A DNA stretch of 64,000 nt from Ideonella dechloratans (lineage in GTDB: Bacteria; Pseudomonadota; Gammaproteobacteria; Burkholderiales; Burkholderiaceae_C), in the NCBI RefSeq assembly GCF_021049305.1, contig NZ_CP088081.1, positions 2,666,001-2,730,000 on the forward strand, read 5' to 3'. Under the pieces are notes generated by a model, which saw only the letters and a list, made by a program, of their open reading frames with translations, did no database searches and was not told where the DNA came from. Numbering within the stretch: position 1 is the stretch's first letter; the number at the start of each line of letters is the position of its first letter. The position numbers and the translations under genes are program-made. Positions 16,465 to 26,755 of this stretch are shown piece by piece.

Positions 16465-17965
16465 AGCGACGACGGAACACCCCATCACGGAAGAAGAGCG
16501 GGCGGCCGATGGCGGCAACGGCCCGCTGAAGCCCGGTCAGGTCATCGACGGTTTCCGACTGGAAGAAGCCCTGCACCGCGGCGGCATGGCCACGCTGTGG
16601 CGGGTGTGCCGGGTCAACGCAGACGGCAGCCCGGCCGATGGCCCCGAGGCCCTGCCGCTGATCATGAAGGTGCCGCGCATCAAGGGCGGCGAGGACCCGG
16701 CCACCATCGTCGGCTTCGAGGTCGAGCGCATGATCATGCCGACCCTCTCCGGCCCGCATGTGCCCAAGTTCATCGCCAAGGGCGACTTCACCCGCCAGCC
16801 CTACATCGTGATGGAGCACATCCCCGGCCCCTCGCTGCGGCCGCGGCTGGACGAGGCGCCCCTGCCCTTCGACGAGATCATCGAGGTGGGCGAGCGGGTG
16901 GCCACCGCCTTGCACGAACTTCACCGCCAGCATGTGGTGCACCTGGACATCAAGCCCAGCAACATCCTCTTCCGCCCCGACGGCACCGCGGTGCTGGTGG
17001 ATTTCGGCCTCTCGCGCCACGACCACCTGCCCGACCTGCTGGACGAGGAGTTCACCCTGCCGATGGGCACCGGCCCCTACATGTCGCCCGAGCAGGTGCA
17101 GTTCGTGCGCAGCGACCCCCGCAGCGACTTGTTCGCGCTGGGGGTCATGCTCTACCACCTGACCACGGGCGAGCGCCCCTTCGGCGCCCCCAACAGCGTG
17201 CGCGGCCTGCGCAAGCGGCTCTATGTGGACCCTGTGCCGCCGCGCGCCCTGCGCCCGGATTGCCCGCCCTGGCTGCAGGAGGTCATCCTCAAGTGCCTGG
17301 AGGTGAACCCCGAGCAGCGCTACCAAAGCGCCGCGCAGCTCTCGCTGGACCTGCAGGCCCCGGCCCAGATCCCGCTCACCCGCCGTGCCGAGAAGCTGCA
17401 GGGCGCCTCCACCCTCAAACGCCTCAAGCGCTGGTTCTTCGCCCTGGGCTCCGAGCCCGACATGCGCCCGGTCACGGTGGCCGAGCAGGTCCACCGCAAC
17501 CCCATCATCATGGCCGCGGTGGACACAGAGGCCTCCGCCGCCCTGTCCAACCAGCTGCGCGAAACGGTGCAGCGCATCGTCAAGACCGAGCCCGGCGCCC
17601 GCCTGGCCTGCGTCAGCGTGATGCGCACCGCCCGCATCGGCATGGACGACCTGGTGGACAAGTCCGGCCAGAGCCGGCACGTCAAGCAACTGGTGCAGAT
17701 CAAGCACTGGGCCCACCCGATCGCCAAGGCCCTGTTCTTCGACGAGGGGCGGCTGACCTTCCATGTGCTGGAGGCGCCTGACCCGGCCGCCGCCATCGTC
17801 GAGTTCGCCCGCCGCAACCAGGTGGACCACATCGTGATGGGCGCACGCGGCCAGTCGGCCCTGCGCCGCTACCTGGGCAGCACCTCCTCGCAGGTGGTGG
17901 CCGAGTCGGACTGCACCGTCACCGTGGTGCGGGCCCCCCAGCAGGTGAGCGAAGCGCAGGAATGA
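16454..17965 (+). CDS. Serine/threonine protein kinase fused to universal stress protein domain
   Basis: A 503-residue, apparently cytosolic two-domain protein. Residues 30-320 are a Hanks-type kinase: a glycine loop (HRGGMATLW), ATP lysine K72 (LIMKVPR), a helix-C glutamate near 89-91, catalytic loop HLDIKPSNILF (163-173) with D165 and N170, DFG at 183-185 and SPEQ at 211-214. All key residues are present; HLD in place of HRD makes it non-RD. A basic linker with LKRLKRWFF follows, then a UspA-like domain (about 350-495) ending with the ATP-binding signature MGARGQSALRRYLGSTSS. No membrane segment. The start overlaps the upstream phosphatase gene, and a cysteine-cluster gene follows after four bases. 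Confidence 0.9.
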   Translation: MGNEATTEHPITEEERAADGGNGPLKPGQVIDGFRLEEALHRGGMATLWRVCRVNADGSPADGPEALPLIMKVPRIKGGEDPATIVGFEVERMIMPTLSGPHVPKFIAKGDFTRQPYIVMEHIPGPSLRPRLDEAPLPFDEIIEVGERVATALHELHRQHVVHLDIKPSNILFRPDGTAVLVDFGLSRHDHLPDLLDEEFTLPMGTGPYMSPEQVQFVRSDPRSDLFALGVMLYHLTTGERPFGAPNSVRGLRKRLYVDPVPPRALRPDCPPWLQEVILKCLEVNPEQRYQSAAQLSLDLQAPAQIPLTRRAEKLQGASTLKRLKRWFFALGSEPDMRPVTVAEQVHRNPIIMAAVDTEASAALSNQLRETVQRIVKTEPGARLACVSVMRTARIGMDDLVDKSGQSRHVKQLVQIKHWAHPIAKALFFDEGRLTFHVLEAPDPAAAIVEFARRNQVDHIVMGARGQSALRRYLGSTSSQVVAESDCTVTVVRAPQQVSEAQE

Positions 17966-17969
17966 GGCC

Positions 17970-18317
17970 ATGAGCGAGTCCATGCGTGAGGCCGACAACC
18001 CCTGCGTGCGCTGCGGCGCCTGCTGCGCCAGCTTCCGGGTGGACTTTGCCCGCGAGGAGCTGATGAGCGCGGGCGGCTGTGTGCCCGACGGCCTGGCCGT
18101 GCCGCTGACCGAGCACCTCTGCCGCATGCGCGGCACCGACCACGCCCAGCCCCGCTGCGCGGCCCTCAGCGGCCAGGTGGGCGTGGATGCCCGCTGCGGC
18201 ATCTACGAATGGCGACCTGGCCCCTGCCGCGAGTTCGGGATGCTGGCGACCCTGGGCCGGGGCGACGACGCCTGCAGCCGGGCGCGCCAGCGCCACGGCC
18301 TGCCACCGCTGGACTGA
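17970..18317 (+). CDS. YkgJ-like cysteine cluster protein
   Basis: A 115-residue protein with the UPF0153/YkgJ pattern: NPCVRCGACCASFRV near residue 10 (CxxCxxCC), then single cysteines at the middle and the RCGIYEWRPGPCREF segment. The eight or so conserved cysteines suggest a zinc or iron-sulphur site; function is unknown. It starts four bases after the kinase-USP stop, so it is likely co-transcribed with it. No membrane segment. Confidence 0.85.
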   Translation: MSESMREADNPCVRCGACCASFRVDFAREELMSAGGCVPDGLAVPLTEHLCRMRGTDHAQPRCAALSGQVGVDARCGIYEWRPGPCREFGMLATLGRGDDACSRARQRHGLPPLD

Positions 18318-18400
18318 CCCACAAAGCCCTCGGGACATTCCCTGGCCTGTTGGAAACAAGCGACACCACGCCCGTCCGGGCGGCGCTACTGTTCGCCGCC

Positions 18401-19060
18401 ATGTCAGACACCCCCTTCAACGCCCCGGTGCGCAGCCGCCGCTTGTGGGACATCTCACCACCGGTGCACCGCGCCGCCCCGGTCTTCCCGGGAGACACGC
18501 CCTACCAGCAGCAGTGGGCCGCCACACTCGGCCCGGGCTGCCCGGTCAACGTCGCCACCCTGACCCTCTCGCCCCATGTGGGCGCCCATGCCGACGCCCC
18601 GCTGCACTACAGCCCCGAGGGTGCCGCGGTGGGCGCGCTGGACCTGGCGCCCTACCTGGGCCCCTGCCGCGTGATCCACGCCATCGACTGCGGCCCGCTG
18701 GTGCAGCCCGAGCATCTGCGCCATGCCATGCAAAGCCTGCCCCCGCGGGTGTTGGTGCGCACCTACGCCCGCATGCCGCAGGACCGCTTCGACACCGCGC
18801 TACCGGCCTTCGCGCCCCGGACCCTCGAAGGGCTGGCCGACCTGGGCGTGCTGCTGGTGGGCATCGACTCGGCCAGCGTGGACCCGGCCGACAGCAAGAC
18901 GCTGGACAGCCACCAGGTCCTGCGCCGGCGCGGGTTGCGGGTGCTGGAGAACCTGCTGCTCGACGCCGTGCCCGAGGGCGATTACGAGCTGATCGCCCTG
19001 CCCCTGAAGCTGACCGAGGCCGACGCCTCCCCCGTGCGCGCCGTGCTGCGTGAACTCTGA
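18401..19060 (+). CDS. kynB: Kynurenine formamidase
   Basis: A 219-residue cyclase-family metal hydrolase that converts N-formylkynurenine to kynurenine. The metal-binding motif is HVGAHADAPLHY near residue 58 (HxGxHxDxPxH). Other family stretches: RLWDISPPVHRAAPVFPGDT at the N-terminus and LVGIDSASVDPADSKTLDSH near 150. First gene of kynB-kynU-kynA. The ATG at 18401 starts the family-like sequence; an upstream in-frame start would overlap the YkgJ gene. Confidence 0.95.
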   Translation: MSDTPFNAPVRSRRLWDISPPVHRAAPVFPGDTPYQQQWAATLGPGCPVNVATLTLSPHVGAHADAPLHYSPEGAAVGALDLAPYLGPCRVIHAIDCGPLVQPEHLRHAMQSLPPRVLVRTYARMPQDRFDTALPAFAPRTLEGLADLGVLLVGIDSASVDPADSKTLDSHQVLRRRGLRVLENLLLDAVPEGDYELIALPLKLTEADASPVRAVLREL

Positions 19061-19084
19061 ACCCTGCCCTGTGCAAGTGACCTC

Positions 19085-20371
19085 ATGACCCTGACCCGAA
19101 ACGACTGCGCGGCCCTGGACGCCGCCGACCCCCTGGCCCCGCTGCGGGCCCGGTTCACCCTGCCCGAGGGCGTGATCTACCTCGATGGCAACTCGCTGGG
19201 CGTGCTGCCCGCGGCCACCCCGGCCCGGGTGGCTGCCGCCATCCAGCAGGAATGGGGCGAGGGCCTGATCCGCAGCTGGAACAGCGCCGGCTGGATCGAC
19301 CTGCCCCAGCGCGTGGGCGACAAGATCGCCCGCCTGGTGGGCGCCGCTCCCGGCGAGCTGGTGGTGGCCGATTCGACCTCGGTCAACCTCTACAAGGTGC
19401 TCAGCGCCGCGCTGGCCATCGCCCGCGCCGATGCCCCCGCCCGTCGCGTGGTGCTGTCCGACGCCGAGAACTTCCCGACCGACCTCTACATCGCCCAGTC
19501 GCTGTGCGCCCAGCACGGGCTGACGCTGGAGCTGACCACGGCAGACGCCCTTGAGGCCCGGCTGGCCCGTGGCCAGGACGTGGCCGTGCTGCTGTGGACG
19601 CAGGTGAACTACCGCAGCGGCCGGATGCTGGACATGGCCCGCACCACCGCGCTGGCCCATGCGGCCGGCGCGGTGACGATCTGGGACCTGGCCCATTCGG
19701 CCGGCGCGGTGCCGGTGGACCTCAATGGCGCGCAGGCCGACTTCGCCATCGGCTGCGGCTACAAGTACCTCAACGGCGGCCCCGGCGCACCGGCCTTTGT
19801 CTGGGCCCATGCCCGCCACACCGAACGCTTCTGGCAACCGCTGTCGGGCTGGATGGGCCATGCCGCGCCCTTCCGCTTCGACACCGCCTACCAGCCCGCC
19901 CCGGGCATCGCCCGCTACCTGTGCGGCACGCCCTCGGCGCTGGCCATGACGGCGCTGGAGGTCGGGGTGGACACCCTGCTGGCGGCCGAGCCGCTGGGCG
20001 GCATGGCCGCGCTGCGGGCCAAGTCGCTGCGGCTCTCGCGCCTGTTCATCGACCAGGTGCGCGAGCGCTGCGCCGCGCATGCGCTGCCGCTGGCCTCGCC
20101 CGAAGACGACACGCAGCGCGGCAGCCAGGTCTCGCTGGCCTGCAACGAGGGCGGCTACGCGGTGATGGCCGCGCTGATTGCCCGCGGCGTGATCGGCGAC
20201 TTCCGCGCCGGCCAGGGCACGGACCAGGCACCGGACCTGCTGCGCTTCGGTTTCACGCCGCTCTACACCCGCTTCGTCGATGTCTTCGACGCCGTGACCG
20301 CGCTGGCCACCGTGCTGGACAGCGGCGAATGGCGCGAGGCGCGCTTCAACCAACGTGCGGCGGTGACCTGA
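19085..20371 (+). CDS. kynU: Kynureninase
   Basis: A 428-residue PLP enzyme that cleaves kynurenine to anthranilate and alanine. Landmarks: [12 protein letters not shown] near residue 30, [12 protein letters not shown] around 97, [14 protein letters not shown] near 200, and [16 protein letters not shown] near 224 with the PLP lysine. The C-terminal domain ends with [20 protein letters not shown]. It sits 24 bases after kynB and one base before kynA in a compact kynBUA operon. Confidence 0.97.
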   Translation: MTLTRNDCAALDAADPLAPLRARFTLPEGVIYLDGNSLGVLPAATPARVAAAIQQEWGEGLIRSWNSAGWIDLPQRVGDKIARLVGAAPGELVVADSTSVNLYKVLSAALAIARADAPARRVVLSDAENFPTDLYIAQSLCAQHGLTLELTTADALEARLARGQDVAVLLWTQVNYRSGRMLDMARTTALAHAAGAVTIWDLAHSAGAVPVDLNGAQADFAIGCGYKYLNGGPGAPAFVWAHARHTERFWQPLSGWMGHAAPFRFDTAYQPAPGIARYLCGTPSALAMTALEVGVDTLLAAEPLGGMAALRAKSLRLSRLFIDQVRERCAAHALPLASPEDDTQRGSQVSLACNEGGYAVMAALIARGVIGDFRAGQGTDQAPDLLRFGFTPLYTRFVDVFDAVTALATVLDSGEWREARFNQRAAVT

Positions 20372-20372
20372 C

Positions 20373-21242
20373 ATGTCGTGCCCCCATCACCCCACGCCCG
20401 AGCCCCCGCGCGGCGCCGAGATCGTCCGCCAGGAGGGCGCGCAGCTCGACTTCTCGCGCTCCATGAGCTATGGCGACTACCTGCACCTGGACGAGATCCT
20501 GGGCGCCCAGCACCCGCTCTCGCCCGAGCACAACGAGATGCTCTTCATCGTGCAGCACCAGACCAGCGAGCTCTGGATGAAGCTGATGCTGCACGAGCTG
20601 GGCGCCGCGGTGCGCCATGTGGGCAGCGACCGGTTGCAACCGGCCTTCAAGATGCTGGCCCGGGTCTCCAAGATCATGGAACAGCTGGTGCATGCCTGGG
20701 ACGTGCTGGCCACCATGACCCCGCCCGAGTACTCGGCCATCCGGCCCTACCTGGCGCAGTCCAGCGGCTTCCAGAGCTGGCAGTACCGCTGCATCGAGTT
20801 CACGCTGGGCAACAAGAACGCGGCCATGCTGCAGCCCCACGCCCATCGGCCGGACCTGCTGCAGGTGGTGGAAACCGCCTGGCACGCGCCTTCGCTGTAC
20901 GACGAGGCCCTGCGCCTGCTGGCCCGCCGCGGCCTGCCGGTGCCCGACAGCCACACCACGCGCGACTGGACCCAGCCCTATGCGGCCAGCGAGGCGGTGC
21001 AGGCGGCCTGGCTGGAGGTCTACCGCCACCCCGAGCAGCACTGGGACCTCTACCAGCTGGGCGAGGAGCTGACCGACCTGGAGGACGCCTTCCGCCTCTG
21101 GCGCTTCCGCCACCTCACCACGGTGGAGCGGGTCATCGGCTTCAAGCGCGGCACCGGCGGCACAGGCGGCGTGAGCTACCTGCGCAAGATGCTGGATGTC
21201 GTCCTCTTTCCCGAGATCTGGGCCCTGCGCACCAGTTTGTGA
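20373..21242 (+). CDS. kynA: Tryptophan 2,3-dioxygenase
   Basis: A 289-residue haem dioxygenase that opens the indole ring of tryptophan to N-formylkynurenine. Family residues: [13 protein letters not shown] near 30, [14 protein letters not shown] near 58, and [20 protein letters not shown] near 250, where the His is the axial haem ligand and GTGG binds the substrate. Last gene of kynBUA, one base after kynU. The operon as seen ends at anthranilate; no anthranilate-degrading genes and no KynR-type regulator are adjacent. Confidence 0.97.
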   Translation: MSCPHHPTPEPPRGAEIVRQEGAQLDFSRSMSYGDYLHLDEILGAQHPLSPEHNEMLFIVQHQTSELWMKLMLHELGAAVRHVGSDRLQPAFKMLARVSKIMEQLVHAWDVLATMTPPEYSAIRPYLAQSSGFQSWQYRCIEFTLGNKNAAMLQPHAHRPDLLQVVETAWHAPSLYDEALRLLARRGLPVPDSHTTRDWTQPYAASEAVQAAWLEVYRHPEQHWDLYQLGEELTDLEDAFRLWRFRHLTTVERVIGFKRGTGGTGGVSYLRKMLDVVLFPEIWALRTSL

Positions 21243-21265
21243 GGAAAACCGCGCCGCGGACCGAG

Positions 21266-21293
21266 CTTTGTTCACGGCCGGCTTTCCTAGAAT
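21266..21293 (+). promoter_or_regulatory. Putative promoter of the aminopeptidase P gene
   Basis: CTTTGT (21266-21271), a 16-base spacer and TAGAAT (21288-21293), 38 bases before the start codon. The -35 match is weak. Confidence 0.4.
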
Positions 21294-21325
21294 CGATGTC
21301 TTTCGTCTGATTCTGGAGCCGCCCC

Positions 21326-23131
21326 ATGGACACCCGCACCTCTGCCGCCCGCCTGCGCATCGCCCGTCTGCGCGAGACCATGGCCCAGGCCGGCCTGGAC
21401 GGGGTGCTGGTGCCCTCCAGCGACCCGCACATCTCCGAATACCTGCCGGCCCACTGGCAGGGCCGCGAATGGTTCTCGGGCTTCACCGGCTCGATGGGCA
21501 CCCTGGTGGTGACCGCCCAGGACGCCGCCGTCTTCGCCGACAGCCGCTACTGGGTGCAGGCCGAGGCCGAGCTGGCCGGCAGCGGCATCGCGCTGGAGAA
21601 GATCCAGACCGGCGCCGCCACCAACCACCTGGAGTGGATCGCCAGCCACCTGAAGCCCGGCCAGACCCTGGGCGTGGATGGCCAGGTGCTGGGCCTGGCC
21701 GCGGCCCAGCAGCTGCGCGCCACCTGCGAGCGCGCCGGCATCACCTTGCGCACCGGTGAGGACCCGCTGGCCGCCGCCTGGGACGACCGGCCGGGCCTGC
21801 CGGCCGCCGCCGTCTACGAGCACCGCGCGCCCCATGCTGCCGTGGGCCGCCCGGCCAAGCTGGCCACGGTGCGTGCCGGCATGGCGGCGCATGGCGCCAG
21901 CCACCACTTCGTCTCCACGGTGGACGACATCGCCTGGATCACCAATCTGCGCGGCGCCGACGTGGCCTACAACCCCGTCTTCCTGGCCCATCTGCTGATC
22001 GGCCCGGACCGCGCCACGCTGTTCGTCGGCGCGGGCAAGGTGGACACCACGCTGGCCGCCACGCTGGCGGCCGAGGGCATCGCCCTGGCCGACTATGGTC
22101 AGGCCGCCGCGGCCCTGGCCGCCCTGCCGGCCGGCAGCACCCTGCTGGTGGACCCGCGCCGCGTCACCCTGGGCCTGCGCGAAGCCGTGGCGGCGGGCGT
22201 GAAGGTGGTGGAAGCCACCAACCCCAGCACCCTGGCCAAGGGTCGCAAGACGCCGGAGGAGGCGGCCTTCATCCGCGAGGCCATGGTGCAGGACGGCCTG
22301 GCCATGTGCCGCTTCTACGCCTGGTTCGAGGCCGCGATGGCCCGGGGCGAGCGCATCACCGAGCTGACCATCGACGAGAAGCTCAGCGCCGAGCGGGCCA
22401 AGCAGCCCGGCTTCGTCGGCCTGTCCTTCCCCACCATCGCCGGCTTCAACGCCAATGGCGCCATGCCACACTACCGCGCCACGCCCGAGTCGCATGCGGT
22501 GATCGAAGGCAACGGCCTGCTGCTGATCGACTCCGGCGGCCAGTACCTGGGTGGCACCACCGACATCACCCGGGTCTGGCCGGTGGGCCAGATCAGCGCC
22601 GAGCACAAGCGCGACTTCACCCTGGTGCTCAAGGGCACGCTGGGCCTGTCGCGCGCCCGCTTCCCGCTGGGCACGCCCAGCCCCATGCTGGACACCCTGG
22701 CCCGCGCGCCGCTGTGGGCTGAGAGCCTGGAATACGGCCACGGCACCGGCCACGGCGTGGGTTACTTCCTGAACGTGCACGAAGGCCCGCAGAGCATCAG
22801 CAAGGCGGTGCCCACCGCCGACATGGCCATGCAGCCGGGCATGGTGACCTCGGTGGAGCCGGGCCTCTACCGCCCGGGCCGCTGGGGCGTGCGCATCGAG
22901 AACCTGGTGCTCAACGTCGAGGCCCCGGCCTCGGAGTTCGGGCCCTTCCTCATGTTCGAGACCCTGACCCTGTGTCCCATCGACACCCGCTGCATCGACC
23001 GCGCGCTGCTGAGCGAGGAGGAGCGTGTCTGGCTGAACCAGTACCATGCCATGGTGCGCGAGCGCCTGGCGCCGGGTCTGGAGGGCGACGCGCTGGCCTG
23101 GCTGATGGCCCGCACCGAGCCGCTGGCCTGA
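21326..23131 (+). CDS. Xaa-Pro aminopeptidase, M24B family
   Basis: A 601-residue three-domain aminopeptidase P of the XPNPEP1-like type, releasing N-terminal residues before proline. The first two creatinase-N domains occupy about residues 1-310 (SDPHISEYLPAHWQGREWFS is the family start). In the catalytic pita-bread domain, metal ligands appear in order: LLIDSGGQYLGGTTDITR (two Asp), YGHGTGHGVGYFLNVHEGP (His), MVTSVEPGLY (Glu) and RIENLVLN (Glu). Length fits the eukaryote-like long form. No signal peptide, so cytosolic. Confidence 0.93.
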   Translation: MDTRTSAARLRIARLRETMAQAGLDGVLVPSSDPHISEYLPAHWQGREWFSGFTGSMGTLVVTAQDAAVFADSRYWVQAEAELAGSGIALEKIQTGAATNHLEWIASHLKPGQTLGVDGQVLGLAAAQQLRATCERAGITLRTGEDPLAAAWDDRPGLPAAAVYEHRAPHAAVGRPAKLATVRAGMAAHGASHHFVSTVDDIAWITNLRGADVAYNPVFLAHLLIGPDRATLFVGAGKVDTTLAATLAAEGIALADYGQAAAALAALPAGSTLLVDPRRVTLGLREAVAAGVKVVEATNPSTLAKGRKTPEEAAFIREAMVQDGLAMCRFYAWFEAAMARGERITELTIDEKLSAERAKQPGFVGLSFPTIAGFNANGAMPHYRATPESHAVIEGNGLLLIDSGGQYLGGTTDITRVWPVGQISAEHKRDFTLVLKGTLGLSRARFPLGTPSPMLDTLARAPLWAESLEYGHGTGHGVGYFLNVHEGPQSISKAVPTADMAMQPGMVTSVEPGLYRPGRWGVRIENLVLNVEAPASEFGPFLMFETLTLCPIDTRCIDRALLSEEERVWLNQYHAMVRERLAPGLEGDALAWLMARTEPLA

Positions 23132-23149
23132 GCGGCGGCGCCGGGCGCC

Positions 23150-23758
23150 TCAGCCCCGTGACGGCCCCAGGCCGTCGAAGCAGGTGCGCAGCAGCAGCGC
23201 GATGATCTGCTCGTCGCTGTACTGACCACCGGCCTTGAGCAGGCCCAGCACCGGGTCGCAGGCGCGGGCGAACAGGGTGTAGAGCACCAGCTCGGGCGGC
23301 AGGTCGCTGCCCAACTCGCCCCGGCGCTGGGCCTCGCCGATCCATTCCCCCAGCAGGTCGCTGAGTCGCACCAGCCGGTCCATGTAGGGGCCGTCGGCCA
23401 GCAGGGCCTGGCGCAGGCTGGAGTTCTGGGCCGGCAGCGACGGCATGTCCCCGGCCAACTGCACCGACATGGCCCAGCGGGCCATGCCGCGCAGGCGCTC
23501 GCGCGGCGAAGCCAGCGCCGCCAGCACCTGGGCCTGCGCCAGCGCCTGGTCCAGCACCCGCACCATCGCGGCCGCGGCCAGCGCCTCCTTGGAGCCGTAG
23601 CGCTTGTACAGGCTGGCCTTGGACACACCCACCTGCGCCGCCAGCGCGTCCAGGGTCATCAGTTCAAAGCCCTTTTCGGCCAGCAACCGGTTCATCGCCG
23701 AGAGGATGCTCTCCTCCCGCATCTGCTGAATCTGCTCCCGCAGCGACAACTTCTCCAT
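23150..23758 (-). CDS. TetR family transcriptional regulator
   Basis: A 202-residue repressor-type regulator. The N-terminal helix-turn-helix spans about residues 15-60 (ILSAMNRLLAEKGFELMTLD, then VGVSKASLYKRYGSKEALA). The C-terminal ligand domain shows no diagnostic motif. It is transcribed away from the fasciclin lipoprotein gene, and the 164-base spacer holds two strong palindromes that overlap the fasciclin promoter, so it probably represses that gene. A TAAAAT on the minus strand only a few bases before the start codon could be its own -10, implying a very short or absent leader. Confidence 0.92.
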   Translation of the reverse strand: MEKLSLREQIQQMREESILSAMNRLLAEKGFELMTLDALAAQVGVSKASLYKRYGSKEALAAAAMVRVLDQALAQAQVLAALASPRERLRGMARWAMSVQLAGDMPSLPAQNSSLRQALLADGPYMDRLVRLSDLLGEWIGEAQRRGELGSDLPPELVLYTLFARACDPVLGLLKAGGQYSDEQIIALLLRTCFDGLGPSRG

Positions 23759-23825
23759 GGGGCCATTTTAGGCACCGGCCAGTCCCGTTCGGCACCAAAG
23801 AGTTCACGGAGAAACCGATTGGTCA

Positions 23826-23851
23826 CCAAGTAAACTCTGTAGTTGACTTGG
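23826..23851. promoter_or_regulatory. Palindromic operator 1, probably for the TetR regulator
   Basis: Inverted repeat with 11-base arms CCAAGTAAACT and AGTTGACTTGG around CTGT; ten of eleven positions pair. It includes the -35 hexamer TTGACT (23843-23848) of the fasciclin gene. Size and symmetry fit a TetR dimer site. Confidence 0.7.
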
Positions 23852-23871
23852 AAACTCTTGAGTTTTATCGT
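23843..23871 (+). promoter_or_regulatory. Promoter of the fasciclin lipoprotein gene
   Basis: TTGACT (23843-23848), a 17-base spacer and TATCGT (23866-23871). The -35 lies inside operator 1 and the spacer is almost entirely operator 2, the arrangement expected for a repressed promoter. The start codon is 52 bases downstream of the -10. Confidence 0.6.
23852..23865. promoter_or_regulatory. Palindromic operator 2
   Basis: Perfect palindrome AAACTC-TT-GAGTTT occupying the spacer between the -35 and -10 elements. It shares the half-site AAACT/AGTTT with operator 1, which suggests the same protein binds both. Confidence 0.65.
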
Positions 23872-23922
23872 GCACTGGTCGGTTCAAATTCTGCCGACAT
23901 CCCCCTTCATTCAGGAGAGACC

Positions 23923-24891
23923 ATGACCAACGCCTTGAACCGCCGGCAGTTGCTGGCACTGGGAACCGCTGCGCTGGCCAGCCCGCTGCTGACGGCCTGC
24001 GACGGCAACTCGGACAACGGCCCCGGCAACCTGATCGACGTGGCCCGCAGCCAGGCCCAGTTCAGCACCCTGGTGGCGGCGGTGGAAGCCGCCGGCCTGA
24101 CCAGCACGCTCCAGGGCGCCGGCCCCTTCACCCTGTTCGCCCCGACCAATGACGCCTTCGCGGCCCTGTTGACCGAACTGGGCACCACCCAGGAGGCGCT
24201 GCTGGCCGACACGGCCCTGCTCACCGCCGTGCTGCAGTACCACGTGCTGGGCGCCAAGGTGCCCTCGTCCGACGTGACACCGGGCGCGCCGGTCTCCCCG
24301 CTGGCGGGCGGCTATTTCAAGATCGACGACATGGACGGCGGTCTGGTGATCACCGACGGGCGCAACCGCACGGCCCTGATCACCCAGGCCAATGTGGCGG
24401 CCTCCAACGGCGTGATCCATGTGATCGACCACGTGCTGCTGCCGGCTGATCTGACGGTGGTGGGCACGGCCCAGGCGGCCAACAGCGGCACCCCGCCGGA
24501 GTTCACCGTCCTGGTCCAGGCCATCCAGGCCGCGGGCCTGGTCGAGGCGCTCAGCGCTGCCGGCCCCTTCACGGTCTTCGCACCGACGGACGCGGCCTTC
24601 GGCAGCCTGCTCACCGAGCTGGGCGTCACCGCCGACGAACTGCTGGCCAACACCTCGCTGCTGACCACGGTGCTGACCTACCACGTGGTCCCCGCCCTGG
24701 TGCTCAAGGCCCAGGTGCCCGTGGGCCAGGCCATCGCCACGCTGCAGGGCGCCAGCTTCACGGTGGACGACACCCTCACCATCACGGATGGCGCCGGGCG
24801 CACCGCGGCCATCGTGCAGACCGACGTGCTGGCCAGCAACGGGGTGATCCACGTGATCGACCATGTGCTGCTGCCCACCGCCCTGACCTGA
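23923..24891 (+). CDS. Fasciclin (FAS1) double-domain lipoprotein
   Basis: A 322-residue exported protein. The N-terminus NRRQLLALGTAALASPLLTAC has a twin-arginine pair, a hydrophobic core and a lipobox (LTAC), so it is likely a Tat- or Sec-exported lipoprotein. Two FAS1 domains follow, roughly residues 38-170 and 180-320, each with the H1 and H2 style motifs (GPFTLFAPTNDAFAAL and NGVIHVIDHVLLPADL; GPFTVFAPTDAAFGSL and NGVIHVIDHVLLP). FAS1 proteins mediate adhesion or matrix contacts; the exact role is unknown. The ATG has AGGAGAG upstream. It is divergent from a TetR gene whose putative operators cover its promoter. Confidence 0.9.
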   Translation: MTNALNRRQLLALGTAALASPLLTACDGNSDNGPGNLIDVARSQAQFSTLVAAVEAAGLTSTLQGAGPFTLFAPTNDAFAALLTELGTTQEALLADTALLTAVLQYHVLGAKVPSSDVTPGAPVSPLAGGYFKIDDMDGGLVITDGRNRTALITQANVAASNGVIHVIDHVLLPADLTVVGTAQAANSGTPPEFTVLVQAIQAAGLVEALSAAGPFTVFAPTDAAFGSLLTELGVTADELLANTSLLTTVLTYHVVPALVLKAQVPVGQAIATLQGASFTVDDTLTITDGAGRTAAIVQTDVLASNGVIHVIDHVLLPTALT

Positions 24892-24920
24892 GCCAGGACG
24901 CGCGCCACCCGCCCATGAAA

Positions 24921-24944
24921 AAGGCCACCCCGCGGGGTGGCCTT
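24921..24944. terminator. Shared terminator between the fasciclin gene and ettA
   Basis: Perfect 12-base arms AAGGCCACCCCG and CGGGGTGGCCTT. Extra A and T residues flank it (AAAAAGG on the left). It lies between convergent genes and can act in both directions. Confidence 0.8.
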
Positions 24945-24961
24945 CGTTCGTCTTCAGGGCC

Positions 24962-26626
<1,665 letters not shown>

Positions 26627-26755
26627 TGCTTGTCCTGAAGTGGAGGGAACCGGCCGATGCGACCGGTCACCGGCGGCCTGGCGGCCGCCTGGGGAGAAAG
26701 GAGGAGGCGGCCACGCACCAGGGAGACTGGGGCGGCCGGCCCGGTCAATCCGCGA

